Shown: positions 21,471 through 34,355, counted from the stretch's first letter. The stretch: 64,000 nt of DNA from Schistosoma mansoni (GCF_000237925.1 NW_017386028.1:124001-188000), one strand, 5' to 3'. A program made the numbers and translations. The notes: generated by a model from the sequence alone, not told the origin.

Positions 21471-23302
21471 CCATCCTCTTTCTGCCTAAAAATATAGTCG
21501 GTTTTCCTTCCAAAGTACAAGAAATAACGTTCTTATAGTTCTAATCATTGAGTAACATAAGTCAGGGGATAAATGAGAAAACTTGTGCCATTTTTAGGTG
21601 ATTATTTCTCAATAATATGTGATCTACAAAAAGTACAAATCCTCAATCTTATACATAGGCGTGCCTTGAAACTTCAAATAATAGAAGACTAACATGAACA
21701 GTTAGGAAATTTAAGAAAGTTGCTATTTAAAAACTCATCAACACTAGTGTAAAGACGAAATTGAGCGACTCTTAAAACGGTTTTGGGAAAGTACAGTTAG
21801 TTTCAGCTAATCAGAGGACAAGTTACGAAAATGATTAGTTTTTAATGAAACAAAAAGTAGAAAAATAAAATTCAAACATATACTAACATCTTAACATGAC
21901 TCAAGAATCGTTCATGGACAGTGGGATTCCTAGAAATTCTGAATTAAGAAAATCAAGGTATTTGTAAGTAAAACGTTGGCGAAAATAACTTCGCTAATGG
22001 TCCCTCCATGTTGATGGAAATGCTGTTTCAAAAGTGTTTGTAGTCTTTTTTAAGCATTATTAGTATGAACTAACCCTAAACTAGCTGAATTTTCTCAATA
22101 AAAAGTAGAATAGAATGGTCCAGCGAAACAGCCTATTTCCTTCTAGTTACGCTATTGCTACATTTTCTTCGAATGTAACAAACAAATGAACGACAAAATG
22201 TTCGTTTAAACTATGCACTGTGAACATAAAACCGTACTATGATGGCTGATTGATTTGCTCCATCGCCTAAACCTAATCAAAAACTCTTCAATTTCAAAAA
22301 TATATTGCAACAATCAACTTAACAGTGAAGATCCCAACTCATATCAAGTAATTAGACTAAACATCATCACATAGATCTCAAATTTACACAAGAATTTAAA
22401 GATAAAATTAGTAAGAAAACTCTCTACTAAACAGTTAAGTGTTACATAATTGAACTGCCCGATGACTATTTTGTTAACAAATTTCCACAACCTCAATCAG
22501 TAGTAAACGATAAAAACCATAACTTCCCTGATCCAGTGTACAACTACCACATTCAATGGATCAAAAATACATATCAATTCATAAAATACTATTCTTACGC
22601 TTAATAAAACAACTATTGGGAATTTATTTTCTTAAAAATAAAAAAAAACAATGAAAAGTTTTAATGATTCACCTATTTTCAATACGAATCCAAACACATT
22701 TCAATTAGCGATTACTAAAAAGTGAGAATATGATCAATTAACAGGTCATCAAAGTCCAATATTTCAAAGTAGTCTTTAGTAATATGTAATTTTACTCAAT
22801 AATTTACTGCATAATCATGTGTTAAGATCAAACAACATCGTTCATCATAGGTTTATCTCTATTATCCAGTTTAATAAAAACATACTACACATAAAACTAT
22901 CACTAGTTACCGATAACTTTCAAAGGATGCTAAATAAGGTGATGAATATGTTCGATTAATTCAAACGATTATAACAAGCGTTTCAACATCAAATATATCA
23001 GTTGTGTTATATCAACTATATTATATAACACGGTATCAGGCATGTAAAAAAATGCGTACACTTAAAGTGTGAATGGGTGTATATAAACAATAAAATTTAT
23101 GGAAGCTTAAGTGAATTAACGAATTCACACATGGTTAATCAGCTACAATCATAATAATACACAGAAAATAGAAAGAAATCACAGTAGAAAATGTAATGAT
23201 CAGTCCCACTGACTATGTCCTAAAATTTTAAAGACATTTCATCACATATATTTTTACATAAGAATACAATGAGAATACTCCACTTATAAAATGCACTCGA
23301 AA

Positions 23303-26270
23303 GTTCCATAAGCGAATAACATGATTATTCACTATATGTGGACCTCCATCTGTTGAGTGATCTACGTAAACTTAAATGATCATGCAATAGTAATAATAAT
23401 AATAACCATCTTCTCAAGTACAATTTATTCGAGACGAGTCATTGTTAGAGGTATCAGATATGATCATCTCGTGTTTGTCATATGCCTGACTATCCTATCA
23501 ATCTTAATTCTTAAATAGAAGAAGTCTAGTGACGAGTTCTATTTCAAACTGACAATAAAATTCAAACACTTATCTATAACATGCTGACATATACATCAGT
23601 TTTGTGACTTTAAATGTCGAGTTACAGAGTTCATGTGAACTACAATGTATACTAGTCAAAATGTTTTCTCAACAGAATATACTCATTCAACAATCTGGAT
23701 GCTATTGTTCACAATCCCAAACCTTATCATCATCTTATGCAAACATATATATGGATACATGACATGACATGAACTAACAATGTGGAGATTGATCTCGAAA
23801 CACAAGATGAAACACAATGCTCAACTGGACTGAACTGAACTAAACTGAGAACTGTATACAAACCACTGTTCAGGTAGGTAAGGTAGTGTTCCGTGAATGG
23901 AAACACAAACAGAAACGTTTGTTACTCAACATATCAGCACTGTGAGAGAAAATCCGATATATAGAAAGTAATGATATGGTTGACTACAGTGGAGGGAGAA
24001 CTGGAGGAAAGTGTAAGACGGAAGATTTGAAGAGAGTAAACAAAGGGTGTTAGGTCACGGTATAAAAGAGTGACATTTCCAAGATTTAAAGAACTTTAAA
24101 TATTAGGTATATTTGCACTCTACTGTGATGACGACATAGCCTAAACTGTCGAATAATTGGTTAAAAGATAATCTCACCAGAAGTGTTCACTTTCCTACAT
24201 ACAACAGAGATGAACATTAAAATGTAATAATATGAAGTGACTGGTTGCCAGTCTTTCTTTCCTTGTCCTTAACAGTTTAACAGCTGATTGTCACTTCGAG
24301 AAACGGAGTGACAGGACAAAACAGGATTGGACAGTACTTATATAACACACATTTGAAGTGACTCAGTCGATGATGGATGTTGATTACCACCAAGCAAACC
24401 TAATGACCGTATCTCACTTCTCAATCGACAGCTTCATTACATTCGGTCGACGAATAATGTGTCGATGTCTGTTTGTGACCAAATGCTTTCGAGTATCTGC
24501 ACATAATGTGCATGTGAACAGTGTGAGTGGTAGTTTCAGTGATAAAGATGTGAAGTACAGTGTACACGCCATATGTATCGTTGTTTCTTCTGTTGTAGTT
24601 AGTGAAAAGCACTCAGACAAATGTATGAAATATAGTTTTGTGACTAATTTTCACTGTCTACGAGAGCAAGGAACATGAATTTTTGTTTAGTTGTTATGAT
24701 GAACAAAGTGGTGAAAATATATTTAAGATGGTTATTGCTTGTTTGACCTTTTGTGTACTTCCACTTGTACATGATAGTAATGATAATGGTAATATTAGTA
24801 ATAATACTAATAACAATAAATACTTTGACAAACTAGTTTCAACTTGCTTGTTTGCCACCTATTTTTAGTTTTGATAGTAGTACACTGAAGTCAGGTGGTT
24901 GGTTGGTAGTCACCACCACCACCTAACTACCTACCTACTTGACTGCTGATGACCCACTAACTTATTCGAGATATGTTGCAGTCATTTAGTATGTGTCATC
25001 TCTTCAAGAATCCACATCGTGACACAGTTGAGTTGACTGAACAAAACTTCACACCACCATACATATACCACAAAAATCGATTTTATTAGCTCAATAAGAA
25101 AGGAGGTAATTAAATAGTCACAGATTATATAAAACGAAATGATTTAGGAAATAACGTTTGTTCCTGTTGATGTGAATGGCTGACATTGATTTCGAGATTT
25201 GTTATTGTAGATGTTGAAGCATTAATGTTTTAGATGGGAGATATTGGATAGAAGTGTTCTTGTCCGATTCCACAATGAGTAGACTAACAAACAATAAATT
25301 TATTAGATTTTCTTGTGAGTTTCTTGTAGTTAACTATTTTGTATAAAGTCTTTATTACCATTACTATTTATTTATTTAGTTAATATCATTGCTGTTATGA
25401 TGTGATATGAGGTAAGAACAAGTGGAAATTTAGGAGTGTTGAACAGTTGTGTTAAAGATAGATACTGATATCAAATGCATGGCTTTGTATCAATATATAT
25501 ATTTAGATACGGTAGGCCATAGGGGTGCTTATGTATTATTTCGGGACAGAATAACCTCGTCCATCAACAAGAGATTTGTTTCTATTCATTCCTATGCTTT
25601 ACAAGCAATCATTCCAGAATAGTGATGTTTCAGTGAAGTTCCCGGGACTCCAGTTAATGACAATAATTTGTGTAAAGTAACAATGGTTTTCACGACTAAA
25701 TATATGGTGGGATACAACCCTACTAATATTCAAAATGTTTGAGATTTATTCCACAAGTAATTTGACGGTAATTGATACTCATACCTTATATAATTTAATC
25801 GAATAAAGCACATTCGGTTTTCAGTCAAAAGGGGGGTCAATATGAACATAAATCTATCCATTTTCATTTAAGCAGTTGGGAATTATCACTATAAGTCGAT
25901 TAGATCAAAAGCTTTGAGTACATAAATCTTCACTTCGTATATAAACTATGTTTAAAAGTTTATTCGTTTGAGTAGCTGTTTTATTTTTATCTGTTAGTTT
26001 TATTCCGTCTCTGTTGTCTAGATATTTTTTTCACTGTGGAATAATTCTGACAAATTTTAAATGAGTTAATTTACTATTATGCATATAGTTCTATTCTATT
26101 TGTTTAGTTCACTGCATTTATCTTAAATAAGACAATATTTATCAACTCAGATAATTTCGTGTTAACACTGAGTAAAACCATTCTATCATGTATAAGAAAA
26201 TAAATCAAACAAATAACTGACAATGTGACCTGTATCATAGCCACCGGTGGTAAAAGCAATACACAGCATA
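23303..26270 (-). repeat. Right arm of the large inverted duplication
   Basis: The complete arm (2968 bases) of which 8635-10244 is the inverted, gap-interrupted counterpart. It lies wholly within the bZIP intron and ends about 270 bases before the terminal exon. It holds no recognised gene: the open frame at 24358-24678 has no domain, and the frame at 26104-26304 is simply the inverted copy of that at 8574-8801. Confidence 0.9.
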
Positions 26271-26541
26271 CTGTCGTCAAATGAGCTGTAATTTCATGAT
26301 TCACGATAATGTTGCATATTTATTGTGGTGAAATGTTGTTCATGTTTTTTTCAGTGGAGAAGCGTTTCCTGTTAATTCTCTTCTACCCTCTCTCTTTTCT
26401 TATATGTGTATAACGGTGGAATGTTACTTTTTATTTGATTACTTTTGTTTATGATGAATTTAGATCATGTTTTTTAGTTAGTCACTAATATGTCGTTTTT
26501 TCTTATGTGAGAATTCCTGAATATTTTTCCTTAAATTGCAG

Positions 26542-26883
26542 ATTGCGGGTTGCCCTGCCGCTGAGAAGGTTTTATTAATGAATCGAGAATATTCCGACAA
26601 TTCTGGATCATTGGAAAATTGTTTAGATCTTGGTAAAACGGATGAATTGTTGAGTAGCAACTCTACATTTTGTGATGAGAAATCGGTTATTTTGTCGTCA
26701 GCATTAGCAACAAAAAATACAGTACCAGAACGTTTGCCTATTTCCTCTTCTTCTTGTATGACTTCGTCTTCTCACCTTTCATCTACAGCTGGATTAACTA
26801 CAACATTTTCTACTGTCAACAGTTCCATCGTTGCTACTACCACTACTACTACTGCTACTAGTAATTGTGGTGGTAAATGGTAA
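26542..26883 (+). CDS. bZIP gene terminal exon, in-frame part
   Basis: The exon begins after acceptor TTGCAG (26536-26541) in phase 0, giving IAGCPAAEKVLLMNREY directly after the zipper. It then becomes Ser/Thr-rich (LPISSSSCM, VATTTTTTATSNCGGKW) and meets TAA at 26881-26883. Such low-complexity tails are common in activation domains of bZIP factors. The stop is created at a perfect 7-base tandem duplication, GGTAAATGGTAAAT (26872-26885). With one copy, the frame would run on into the open frame to 28006. An alternative is a 46-base intron (GTAAAT at 26873, CAG ending 26918), which also joins the two frames. Without transcript data it is open which form is made. Confidence 0.8.
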   Translation: MAGCPAAEKVLLMNREYSDNSGSLENCLDLGKTDELLSSNSTFCDEKSVILSSALATKNTVPERLPISSSSCMTSSSHLSSTAGLTTTFSTVNSSIVATTTTTTATSNCGGKW

Positions 26884-28006
26884 ATCAATATCAAGTCATT
26901 CGAATTTACCGAAATCAGATTTACGTTTTCATAATCGTTTAACCACAAATTTTGTTCCTCTTATTTCCAACAGAAATAATAATAATTCAACTGTTATTAC
27001 TACTGTAAGTACTACTTTGACAACTTCTGTTACTACTACTAATACTGCTGAAAATAATCATACTGCTACTACTAGTAGTATTAGTGGTAGTAATAGTACT
27101 GGTAGTCTTATAATTAATTCCAGTGAAGAACAGAATCGTTTAACTTCGTCAACATTAACTGGAGCTAATTCAGAAACGAGTGATACTTCAACAAGAAAAA
27201 ATATCGTCGCCCGTTTTGTTTCTCGTCCATCCACACTACTACCATCATCATCATTAGCTCAACCTTTAGATGTTATCAAAGCACAACGTCAAGCTGTTTC
27301 TAAATTTGCTGATGGAATAAATCAAACAATTCATCCAACTACGTCGAATAATTTAACACCGTGTTATTGGTCATCAGATTTACAAAATTTATCACCGATT
27401 CTTACACCATCTACATGGAAACTTTTGAAAAATTTAACTTCATCCAGTTGTATTAATACTACTACTAATAGTCATGGTATTAATACTAATAGTATTCAAC
27501 AATCTTTCCTTCTAACACCAACATTAAGCCCACTTTATCCCGTCTTACCTACACAAACATTCACTTCTATTACAAGTATGGAATCACTGAGATCTATGAG
27601 TAATCCTACTATTATTATCACTTCTACAACCACGGGTACTCCTTATTCCTCTACTACTTTAACTAATAATAATAGTAACACTACTGCTAATATATGTACT
27701 AATAATGATAATAATAGAAGCAATAATGATAATGGTATTAATAGTACTATTGTTTCTGTGGTTGAATCTAATCCAACCACAGATGTAAATAATAACTTGC
27801 TCATCAATCCTACTACTATGACGACTACAAATATTAACAATACTACTTGCTCATCGTTGAAAACTACATTTGATAACTGTGATAATAATACTAATAATAA
27901 TCGTACAAGTGAATCATCAAATATTCTTAGCAAAGATAATGATCACGATAAAAGTATTGTTGATGAATCGAGTCGCATTATACTAATGCAACAATCAAGT
28001 CAATAA
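26879..28006 (+). CDS. Downstream open frame of the bZIP terminal exon
   Basis: A frame +1 to the preceding exon stays open for about 375 codons to TAA at 28004-28006. The product is rich in Asn, Thr and Ser from AAT/ACT codon runs, but it also has stretches of ordinary composition: KSDLRFHNRLTTNFVPL, KNIVARFVSRPSTLL, VIKAQRQAVSKFADG and LSPILTPSTWKLLKNL. That makes a coding past or present likely rather than a chance opening in trinucleotide-rich 3' UTR. It would form the long C-terminus of the bZIP factor if joined by the micro-intron or by absence of the 7-base duplication. AATAAA motifs overlap the stop (about 28003) and recur near 28154. Confidence 0.6.
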   Translation, partial: GKSISSHSNLPKSDLRFHNRLTTNFVPLISNRNNNNSTVITTVSTTLTTSVTTTNTAENNHTATTSSISGSNSTGSLIINSSEEQNRLTSSTLTGANSETSDTSTRKNIVARFVSRPSTLLPSSSLAQPLDVIKAQRQAVSKFADGINQTIHPTTSNNLTPCYWSSDLQNLSPILTPSTWKLLKNLTSSSCINTTTNSHGINTNSIQQSFLLTPTLSPLYPVLPTQTFTSITSMESLRSMSNPTIIITSTTTGTPYSSTTLTNNNSNTTANICTNNDNNRSNNDNGINSTIVSVVESNPTTDVNNNLLINPTTMTTTNINNTTCSSLKTTFDNCDNNTNNNRTSESSNILSKDNDHDKSIVDESSRIILMQQSSQ

Positions 28007-28527
28007 AAATTTCATTATTCGAGTAAATGAAAATATCTAGTTTTGTCTTTCCTGTGTCAGAGCACTTTCCTGTATTCTTTTTTCCCCTTATATACTTCAA
28101 TTTTGTTAATCTCTCGGTCGTATGAAGATGATAATATTTACAATATAAATGCACAATAAATGATATCAGGTCATTGTTTGATCTATCAATCCATTACTAC
28201 AGATCCTTTAGGAGTGTAAAAAAAGAAGTTGAGACAACTGAATTGTATGTTTGTGTATGCACGTACACATAGTTGTCCAAAAAATTTACACAGATCTATG
28301 TCTTTCCTCTGTATCTTTGACTAAGCTTCCCTTGTAAACACAATTTTGGAACATCTTCAAATGTGTATACCTTACGCGCATTTTTTTCTGATTAGTAATA
28401 GTAAGTATTATTATTGTTATCACTACTCTGAACACTGGGATACACTCATGTAAAAAGAGACGTACACAAGCAAAAACAACAAATTGACTAATATCTTTAT
28501 TTTTATGGCAGCTGTTTATTTAAATAT

Positions 28528-28588
<61 letters not shown>
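28528..28588. repeat. (TA)n microsatellite
   Basis: About 30 TA units with one early interruption. Confidence 0.95.
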
Positions 28589-28590
<2 letters not shown>

Positions 28591-29738
28591 GCACAAGTCA
28601 CGTAAATGTGTGGATTCATTACATTTGCATTCATTGTTCATTTGTTTACCTTCGACCTTGTTTACTTACGAGTACTTTTTGTTAAACTTGCATCTTTAAA
28701 ATTAATTGGTTCATGTTCATCTCTTTCTTTTCGGCATATTTTTATATTTACTACTTAAAAATTGTGTTAGTAGTTGGAGTGTCAGACAACAATTTCAAAA
28801 ATAGATTACGTCTTTCTCTATGCAATGTTTCTAGTGAATTCTGTTGATTAACTAAAGGTGTCGCCAGATTTGTTGGACGCTTTTGTGTTAATTGTCAAAG
28901 AAGCAATCATCTTCAGGTGAACATCATAAACGATATTGTAGAAAACAATAAATGATCTGCACTCCTTTTTCTTTCGTTCCTTTATGATGGGTGTAAGAAG
29001 CAAAGTAATAATCGCACACAATATACACACTCATGTCCAACTAGATCATACCTACCTCACAAATATTACATGGTTTTCCCTACTACTACTAATACTATTA
29101 CTGTGTATGTTTGTTGTTTTTTTGTGAATGATTTTAATACACACAATGCTGTCTATCCACCTACTTGCAACTACGCACCCTTTCATGAACACACACCTTT
29201 TGACTGTACTTGTAACTCGATTACCTTCTTTCTTGTTTTATTTTATACATGCCATACCTACTATTCAAAATTATGGTAACAAGAAATACAAATAGATACA
29301 GATATTTTGTGTACATGTTATCATTTTAGTTGGTTAAATACTTGTTACAACGAGATTGGTGTTCACTATAGAGGCATATTTAGCTAACATATTAACTTAC
29401 AATAATAATAATGTTAATCCTAATAATATTACTACCACACTATACAAACTACTTATTCTCCTTCTGCATCTATCATCGTCTGTGATTAATAAAGCATAAT
29501 TACATACTTATACATATATACATATTTATGTTTAAAATTTAGTTAGCATCTTTGAGTTGATTTCATTCTAATTTCTTTTATAAATGCAGATTGACTGTTG
29601 GTATTATACTCTAAATGTTCACAAGTATGTAAAATAGAGTCAAATAATAAATTGGAGATTTTCTTTCCACTTTGTTTACACGTTTCTCTGTTTCCCATTG
29701 ATTTGCAGTTCATTATATGTCATAGTAACCAACTGTCT

Positions 29739-29740
<2 letters not shown>

Positions 29741-29786
<46 letters not shown>
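29741..29786. repeat. (TA)n microsatellite
   Basis: A pure TA run of about 23 units. Confidence 0.95.
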
Positions 29787-29788
<2 letters not shown>

Positions 29789-30133
29789 TCTGTACAAGAT
29801 TGCATCGGTATATACATAAGCAAGTGATCTAACTAGACACAAAGTTCATCATAAATTTTTTCTTTCCGATGTTTTTTCATGTTACGATAAATAAAATTAT
29901 ACACTACGTAATTTTCGTTTATATCTTCGTCTTAGGTTCTGGTTGTCCTCTCTTTTTTCTACTTGAGACTGCCACTGTCTAATTAATAGTTCAATTCTTT
30001 TTGTTTACATGTTTAACTTGTTCATTTAATACAAATGTTTGTTAAATAAGATGGATTAAAACTACCAGCATGCACACAGACACAGATCACACGGAGACTA
30101 TTGACGACTACTGTGTTATTGACATTATCATCC

Positions 30134-30168
30134 TATTATTATTGTTATTATTATTATTATTATTAATT
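30134..30168. repeat. (TTA)n microsatellite
   Basis: An imperfect TTA run. Confidence 0.85.
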
Positions 30169-31199
30169 ATTGTCAATAATATTCTGTGAGTCAGAAATCA
30201 ACTTGCTACTGATTTTTATTTTGCGCCTTGATGCTTTACTTTTTTTTAGGCGCTATTCCCTCTTCAGATATACGATATATGCAAAATATTTGTATGTATA
30301 TTTAAATATATATATATATATAATTTTGTTTAACAGAATTACTTTAGTTTTTATTCTCTGTTTTCACTTCTTTGTTTGAATTCGCTTACTAATTATCAAG
30401 TTCATGTTGCGATCCCTTCCTGTGCGAGTAAAAATATCTGGTAGTAATTTGCAGTCGTTTAATCTATGGTTAGCATTATCATTACTACTGGAAAGGATTT
30501 TATCATTTCTTCATAGTTACGTGATTTGTGATTGTTTACAAAATATTAGTGTATTTGTAAATTATATCATTTCAACAATAATAGTAACTAAGACTGACTG
30601 ATTCCAAATTAAACTATAATTATGAAATTAACGAAAGATATTTTCTTATCGAGCAAATTCATTACCAAAATATCAGCTTGTTAACTTGATATTTTTTTTA
30701 TAGATTGTATCGAAATCATGTGTGTTTCCCGAAAAAGTTGTATGACCATCAAGTACGTTACACTGATTGATCTACACTGACATGATTAACTGGATGTGTT
30801 CATCATGAATTCATTTAGGAAGAAACAGGTTTGAAGCCATAATATATCTAGAAAAACAAACAAACAGTGATTAGTTATCCCAAACCTGATTCATTTTTTC
30901 GACAGTTGGTTACTGATTAAACAGTGGGTTGAAATGCTAAATAGTAAATTCTGTTTCTGACATTATTGTTGTCTATGATGGTCCAGATATAAAGCATTTC
31001 CCGTAATAATGTGCCATTAGTTTGACAACAATTGTGTTAACACATTGAGTTTCGTTACAACTTCCAAGTTAAGCTTGAAGTAAAGCTGTTATCGAACAAC
31101 AGATTATCTATTTTACTTGGCGTTTTTAATAACTTGATACAAATTAGGCCTTGGCACATTTGACTTGAAAAGGCAATTGATGTGATAAAAGTTATTATA

Positions 31200-31552
31200 T
31201 CTATCAGTCAGTTATCATTAACGTTAGAGCCTGGCACAGATGTGCGTTAGCCTAAGTTATCACACCATATTGAGATAGCGAGATGAAATATACAGGATCA
31301 ATTGTAAAATTGATCAAAATAATGTAGTAGCTGTAGTGATCATGAGAATGATTAAATCGTGGGAATTAAGTTTTAAAAGACAGAGTAGAAAATTATGTAC
31401 GAAGTAAATACTGGGATTTAAAGTTGAGTGGAAAATAGAATAAATGAATCTGCACCGCTATGAATGATTCTGAGCTATGATTTCTAGTTTCCAACCACTG
31501 GTCGCTGTTATCAACAACAACCAGGTAGTCAACATCTGTATATACAGGCACC
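31200..31552 (-). mobile_element. LINE family A 3' end, fused to LINE B
   Basis: On the minus strand this carries the last ~350 bases of LINE A. A CCTGGTTG...-type C-terminal coding remnant lies at 31480-31552 (compare 2578-2660) and a 3' UTR follows. The end GCCTGGCACAGATGTGC to GTCAGTCAG-like (31200-31260) matches the LINE A tails at 2800-2886 and 14990-15056. It directly abuts a LINE B endonuclease in the same orientation. Confidence 0.75.
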
Positions 31553-32765
31553 TTCTGACACGTTGAAGTTAATGCTTCCTTGATCCTTTTTCAGTTGTCC
31601 TCCATAATAGTTTCTTCTTCTTTCATCGGATCGTGTAAGGCTTGGAAGCTGTTGTTGAGAGTTATTTTGGATTCGTTGAGTTTGTTAGTATCTCGTATGG
31701 AGGCTGTATCGAATCTTTGTACTGCTGTTTCCCCAGTTGTCCAGTGTTTCTTTGGCTTCAGTCTCATCTCAGCCACAACCAGGTGATGATCTGAAGCTAT
31801 GTCAGCTCCTCTCCTGGTTCTCATGTCTTCTATTGACCTTCTGAAATTTTTAGTGATGCGAATATGATCTATCTGGTTGTTAGTGGTGTGATCTGATGAG
31901 ACCCATTCAGCTTTGTGTATGCGTCTGTGTGGGAATATTGTGCCGCCTGTAAACAATCTGTTCAATGCACATGAGTTTGCAAATCTCTCTCCATTCTCGT
32001 TTCTCTCTCCCAGTCCATGTCGTCTCATGATATCTTCATATTCGGTGTTGTTCATTCCCACTTTGGCGTTTAGGTCTTCCATCATGATGGTGAGGTCCTT
32101 TCTTGAGCACTTTGCTATGATTGATTGCATCTTCTCATGGGATTGATCCTCATTGTCGTCGTTGCTATGATTGGTGGGTGCATAACATTGGGTAACATTC
32201 ATTGTGACCGCCTTCTTTGTTTGGAATGATGCTTTGATTATTGTGGATGCATAGGATTCCCATGCTATAAGTGCATTTCGTGCCTGTTTGGACAGCACCA
32301 TAACAACTTCGTGAGTGTGTGGATCATTTTCCTCTTCGTGACCGGAGTACAGTAGCATCTTTTCCGTATCTAGCCTTTGCTGTTCATCTTGGGTCGAATG
32401 GGTTTCACTGATTCCGAGAACCGCCAGGTTGTATCTCTTCATTTCCGTTGCTATTTGACTGGTCTTTTCGGTCTCCCACATTTCCCGGATGTTTGATGTA
32501 CCTGTGGTTATCGTTACTCTAATTGTCAGAAGGTACATTGGCCTCGTGATTTCCGACAAATTCCCGCTTTCATCATGAGGCGTCATAATTCTTCTTTCAA
32601 CTTCTACAGCAGAGTTTAAATGGTTTAAATTGTTTATTTTGGTAAGGGTTTTTTGGCAAGGTTGTTTTCCACGGGATAGGGTTGTTAACCCCATGCCCAT
32701 TTCTCATTCTTTCTATGGGCTTGGGAACGGCAGTAATTCTAGGAGAGCTACAGGCTGAGTTAATA
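31553..32765 (-). mobile_element. LINE family B 5' half: leader and endonuclease
   Basis: On the minus strand a 369-codon frame (31591-32700) encodes an RTE-type AP-endonuclease: TSNIREMWETEKTSQIA, LAVLGISETHS (catalytic Glu), QCYAPTNHSNDD, LTIMMEDLNAKVG, NNQIDHIRIT and ASDHHLVVAEM (Asp-His). The GDFNAKVG-type motif is altered to MEDLNAKVG, and its first Gly and Phe are lost. The element's 5' end (near 32765) matches the 5' ends at 52335, 55640 and 58709. The RT is missing: the element stops just after the endonuclease and is continued by the 3' end of LINE A. Confidence 0.85.
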
Positions 32766-34350
32766 TAAATCTCTTTGCTTACCTAGTATTTTACAACTTA
32801 TAATTCATCTACTTATAAGTAGGTAAATTCTAATATTGACATAATAAACTAAAAGTTGCTGGTTTTTTCCAGAATGGCAATAATGTATTCTCAATAAAAC
32901 CACTACGTTGATGAAGTATAGCAACATCAGTCGATCAGTTTGTAAACATATCTCGTGATGGACGGCAATCAACTAGAGGGTCATTTAAATCCGTAAAGAA
33001 GTAGACGTTTGTTTCTTCTATTTTGAAACTAATCAGTCTTTGAAAGGTCACTCATTTGGATAACTAGCATGGAGGCAGTCTGGAAGTAAACTAGGTATTA
33101 CTAAACCGAGAAATGACATTAGTTCATGAAATCACTGACTACCCAGGTGAGCCATACTGTTCTTTGAAGACTTCAAAGTCAAAATCTGTGAGATTACTAC
33201 GATAGTATTCATTTTACTGAATATCATACATTTAGTTACAGTAAAGAATTTCCAGTTTAAAATACGAAATTTTGCACCAAGTCCCTTTTCAGTGACAGTT
33301 TTTTCATCATATATGTACATAATACATGGATTTCAATGTAATCATCTCTTGTTCCTCTGAAAAACACATAAGAAGGTAAAAATGCTAACTACGGTGGTAG
33401 TTCCACTTGAGTTATTTAGTATTTAGATTTGCGGTAGACTTTAAAAATTTTTCAAAGCTCGTGACATCATTGTACCAATAACACGTATGATAAGCTCGTT
33501 AAATCAAATATAAATAATAAAAACTTTACTCCAATAATCGTACTTTCGGAAAACGTATAGCTCAGAGGTTTTATTTTGGTTATAGAACCTGAAACCGGTA
33601 ACACTCGCTCAATTGGATCCAATATTCTTCTTCCAGATTTCTGGAAATCAGGGTAAGAGAAGAGATTACTGAAGAGCAGTTTCATCTTGGTTTGGCATGT
33701 ATCATCATAAATCAAAGCTATTTAGACCATTTAGTTGGAAGATAGTAATTTAAATCTTTATTTTCAACTATTTCATCACACAGAATGATAACCATTCAAT
33801 GTAATTGCATTGAGTAACTGCTCTTTATTTCAGAAAATAATAGTTGAACCAACTTTAATCTTCATAAAACTCTAAACCAATGATTGAATTATGTACTTGT
33901 AACTCATTGAATTTTCGATTATTTTAATACATTGTGGTAACGAAGCTCACACAATCATCTCAGCTAATAGATGATTAAAATGAGCAAGAAACAAAAAAGA
34001 AACGTACATTACAAATGTATCAACTTGATCAAGAAATATGCACAATTTTAACCACCACTTTCTACTTCTATCCGTTTTGCTAACTTTGAAAAATATCACA
34101 ATTGTCATAGTTAAACAATTTATTATTTACACAAAAAGCAAACACGATGTATAGGAGTGACAACTATGAGTTGCAACTATCATAAAAAGTTCTATGATAT
34201 GATTCGAAAAACACCATGGAAATGAAAGATAAATCATACCACTATTGATTGAAATGATTACACATAAAATCAAATAAAGTATGCTTTTAAATCCGACCGA
34301 GTTTTATCGATTTACAAGGCTTCAATTTATAGAGAATATACCAAGAAAAC
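32766..34350. other. AT-rich intergenic spacer
   Basis: No gene, RNA or recognised repeat was found in this stretch. Confidence 0.5.
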
Positions 34351-34354
34351 CAGG

Positions 34355-34355
34355 T

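Larger units (their letters stand above)
6962..26541 (+). other. 19.6 kb intron of the bZIP gene
   Basis: The intron starts with GTGAGT (6962) and ends with TTAAATTGCAG (acceptor AG at 26540-26541). It contains a nearly complete LINE A, a LINE D, LINE B fragments, non-autonomous elements, and two near-identical inverted arms that flank most of the repeats. The parts not listed separately (6962-8634, 10245-10700, 21471-23302) are plain AT-rich sequence with no recognised gene. Both flanking exons are in phase 0, so the join keeps the reading frame. Confidence 0.75.
28007..31199. other. 3' flank of the bZIP gene, AT-rich spacer
   Basis: Probable 3' UTR and intergenic sequence. It holds long (TA)n runs (28528-28588, 29741-29786) and a TTA run (30134-30168). 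Open frames in it are short and shaped by these repeats. No gene is recognised. Confidence 0.5.

Noticed and set aside
24358-24678. Plus-strand frame of 106 codons in the right inverted arm
   Set aside because: The overlapping minus-strand frames are equally open, there is no domain, and the counterpart in the left arm is in the gap.
27643-27933. Minus-strand Leu/Val-rich frame opposite the bZIP C-terminus
   Set aside because: It is the antisense reading of AAT/ACT trinucleotide runs in the plus-strand frame.
28848-30601. Several 60-75 codon frames in the bZIP 3' flank
   Set aside because: Short, microsatellite-driven (including runs of Tyr-Ile from TA repeats), no domains.
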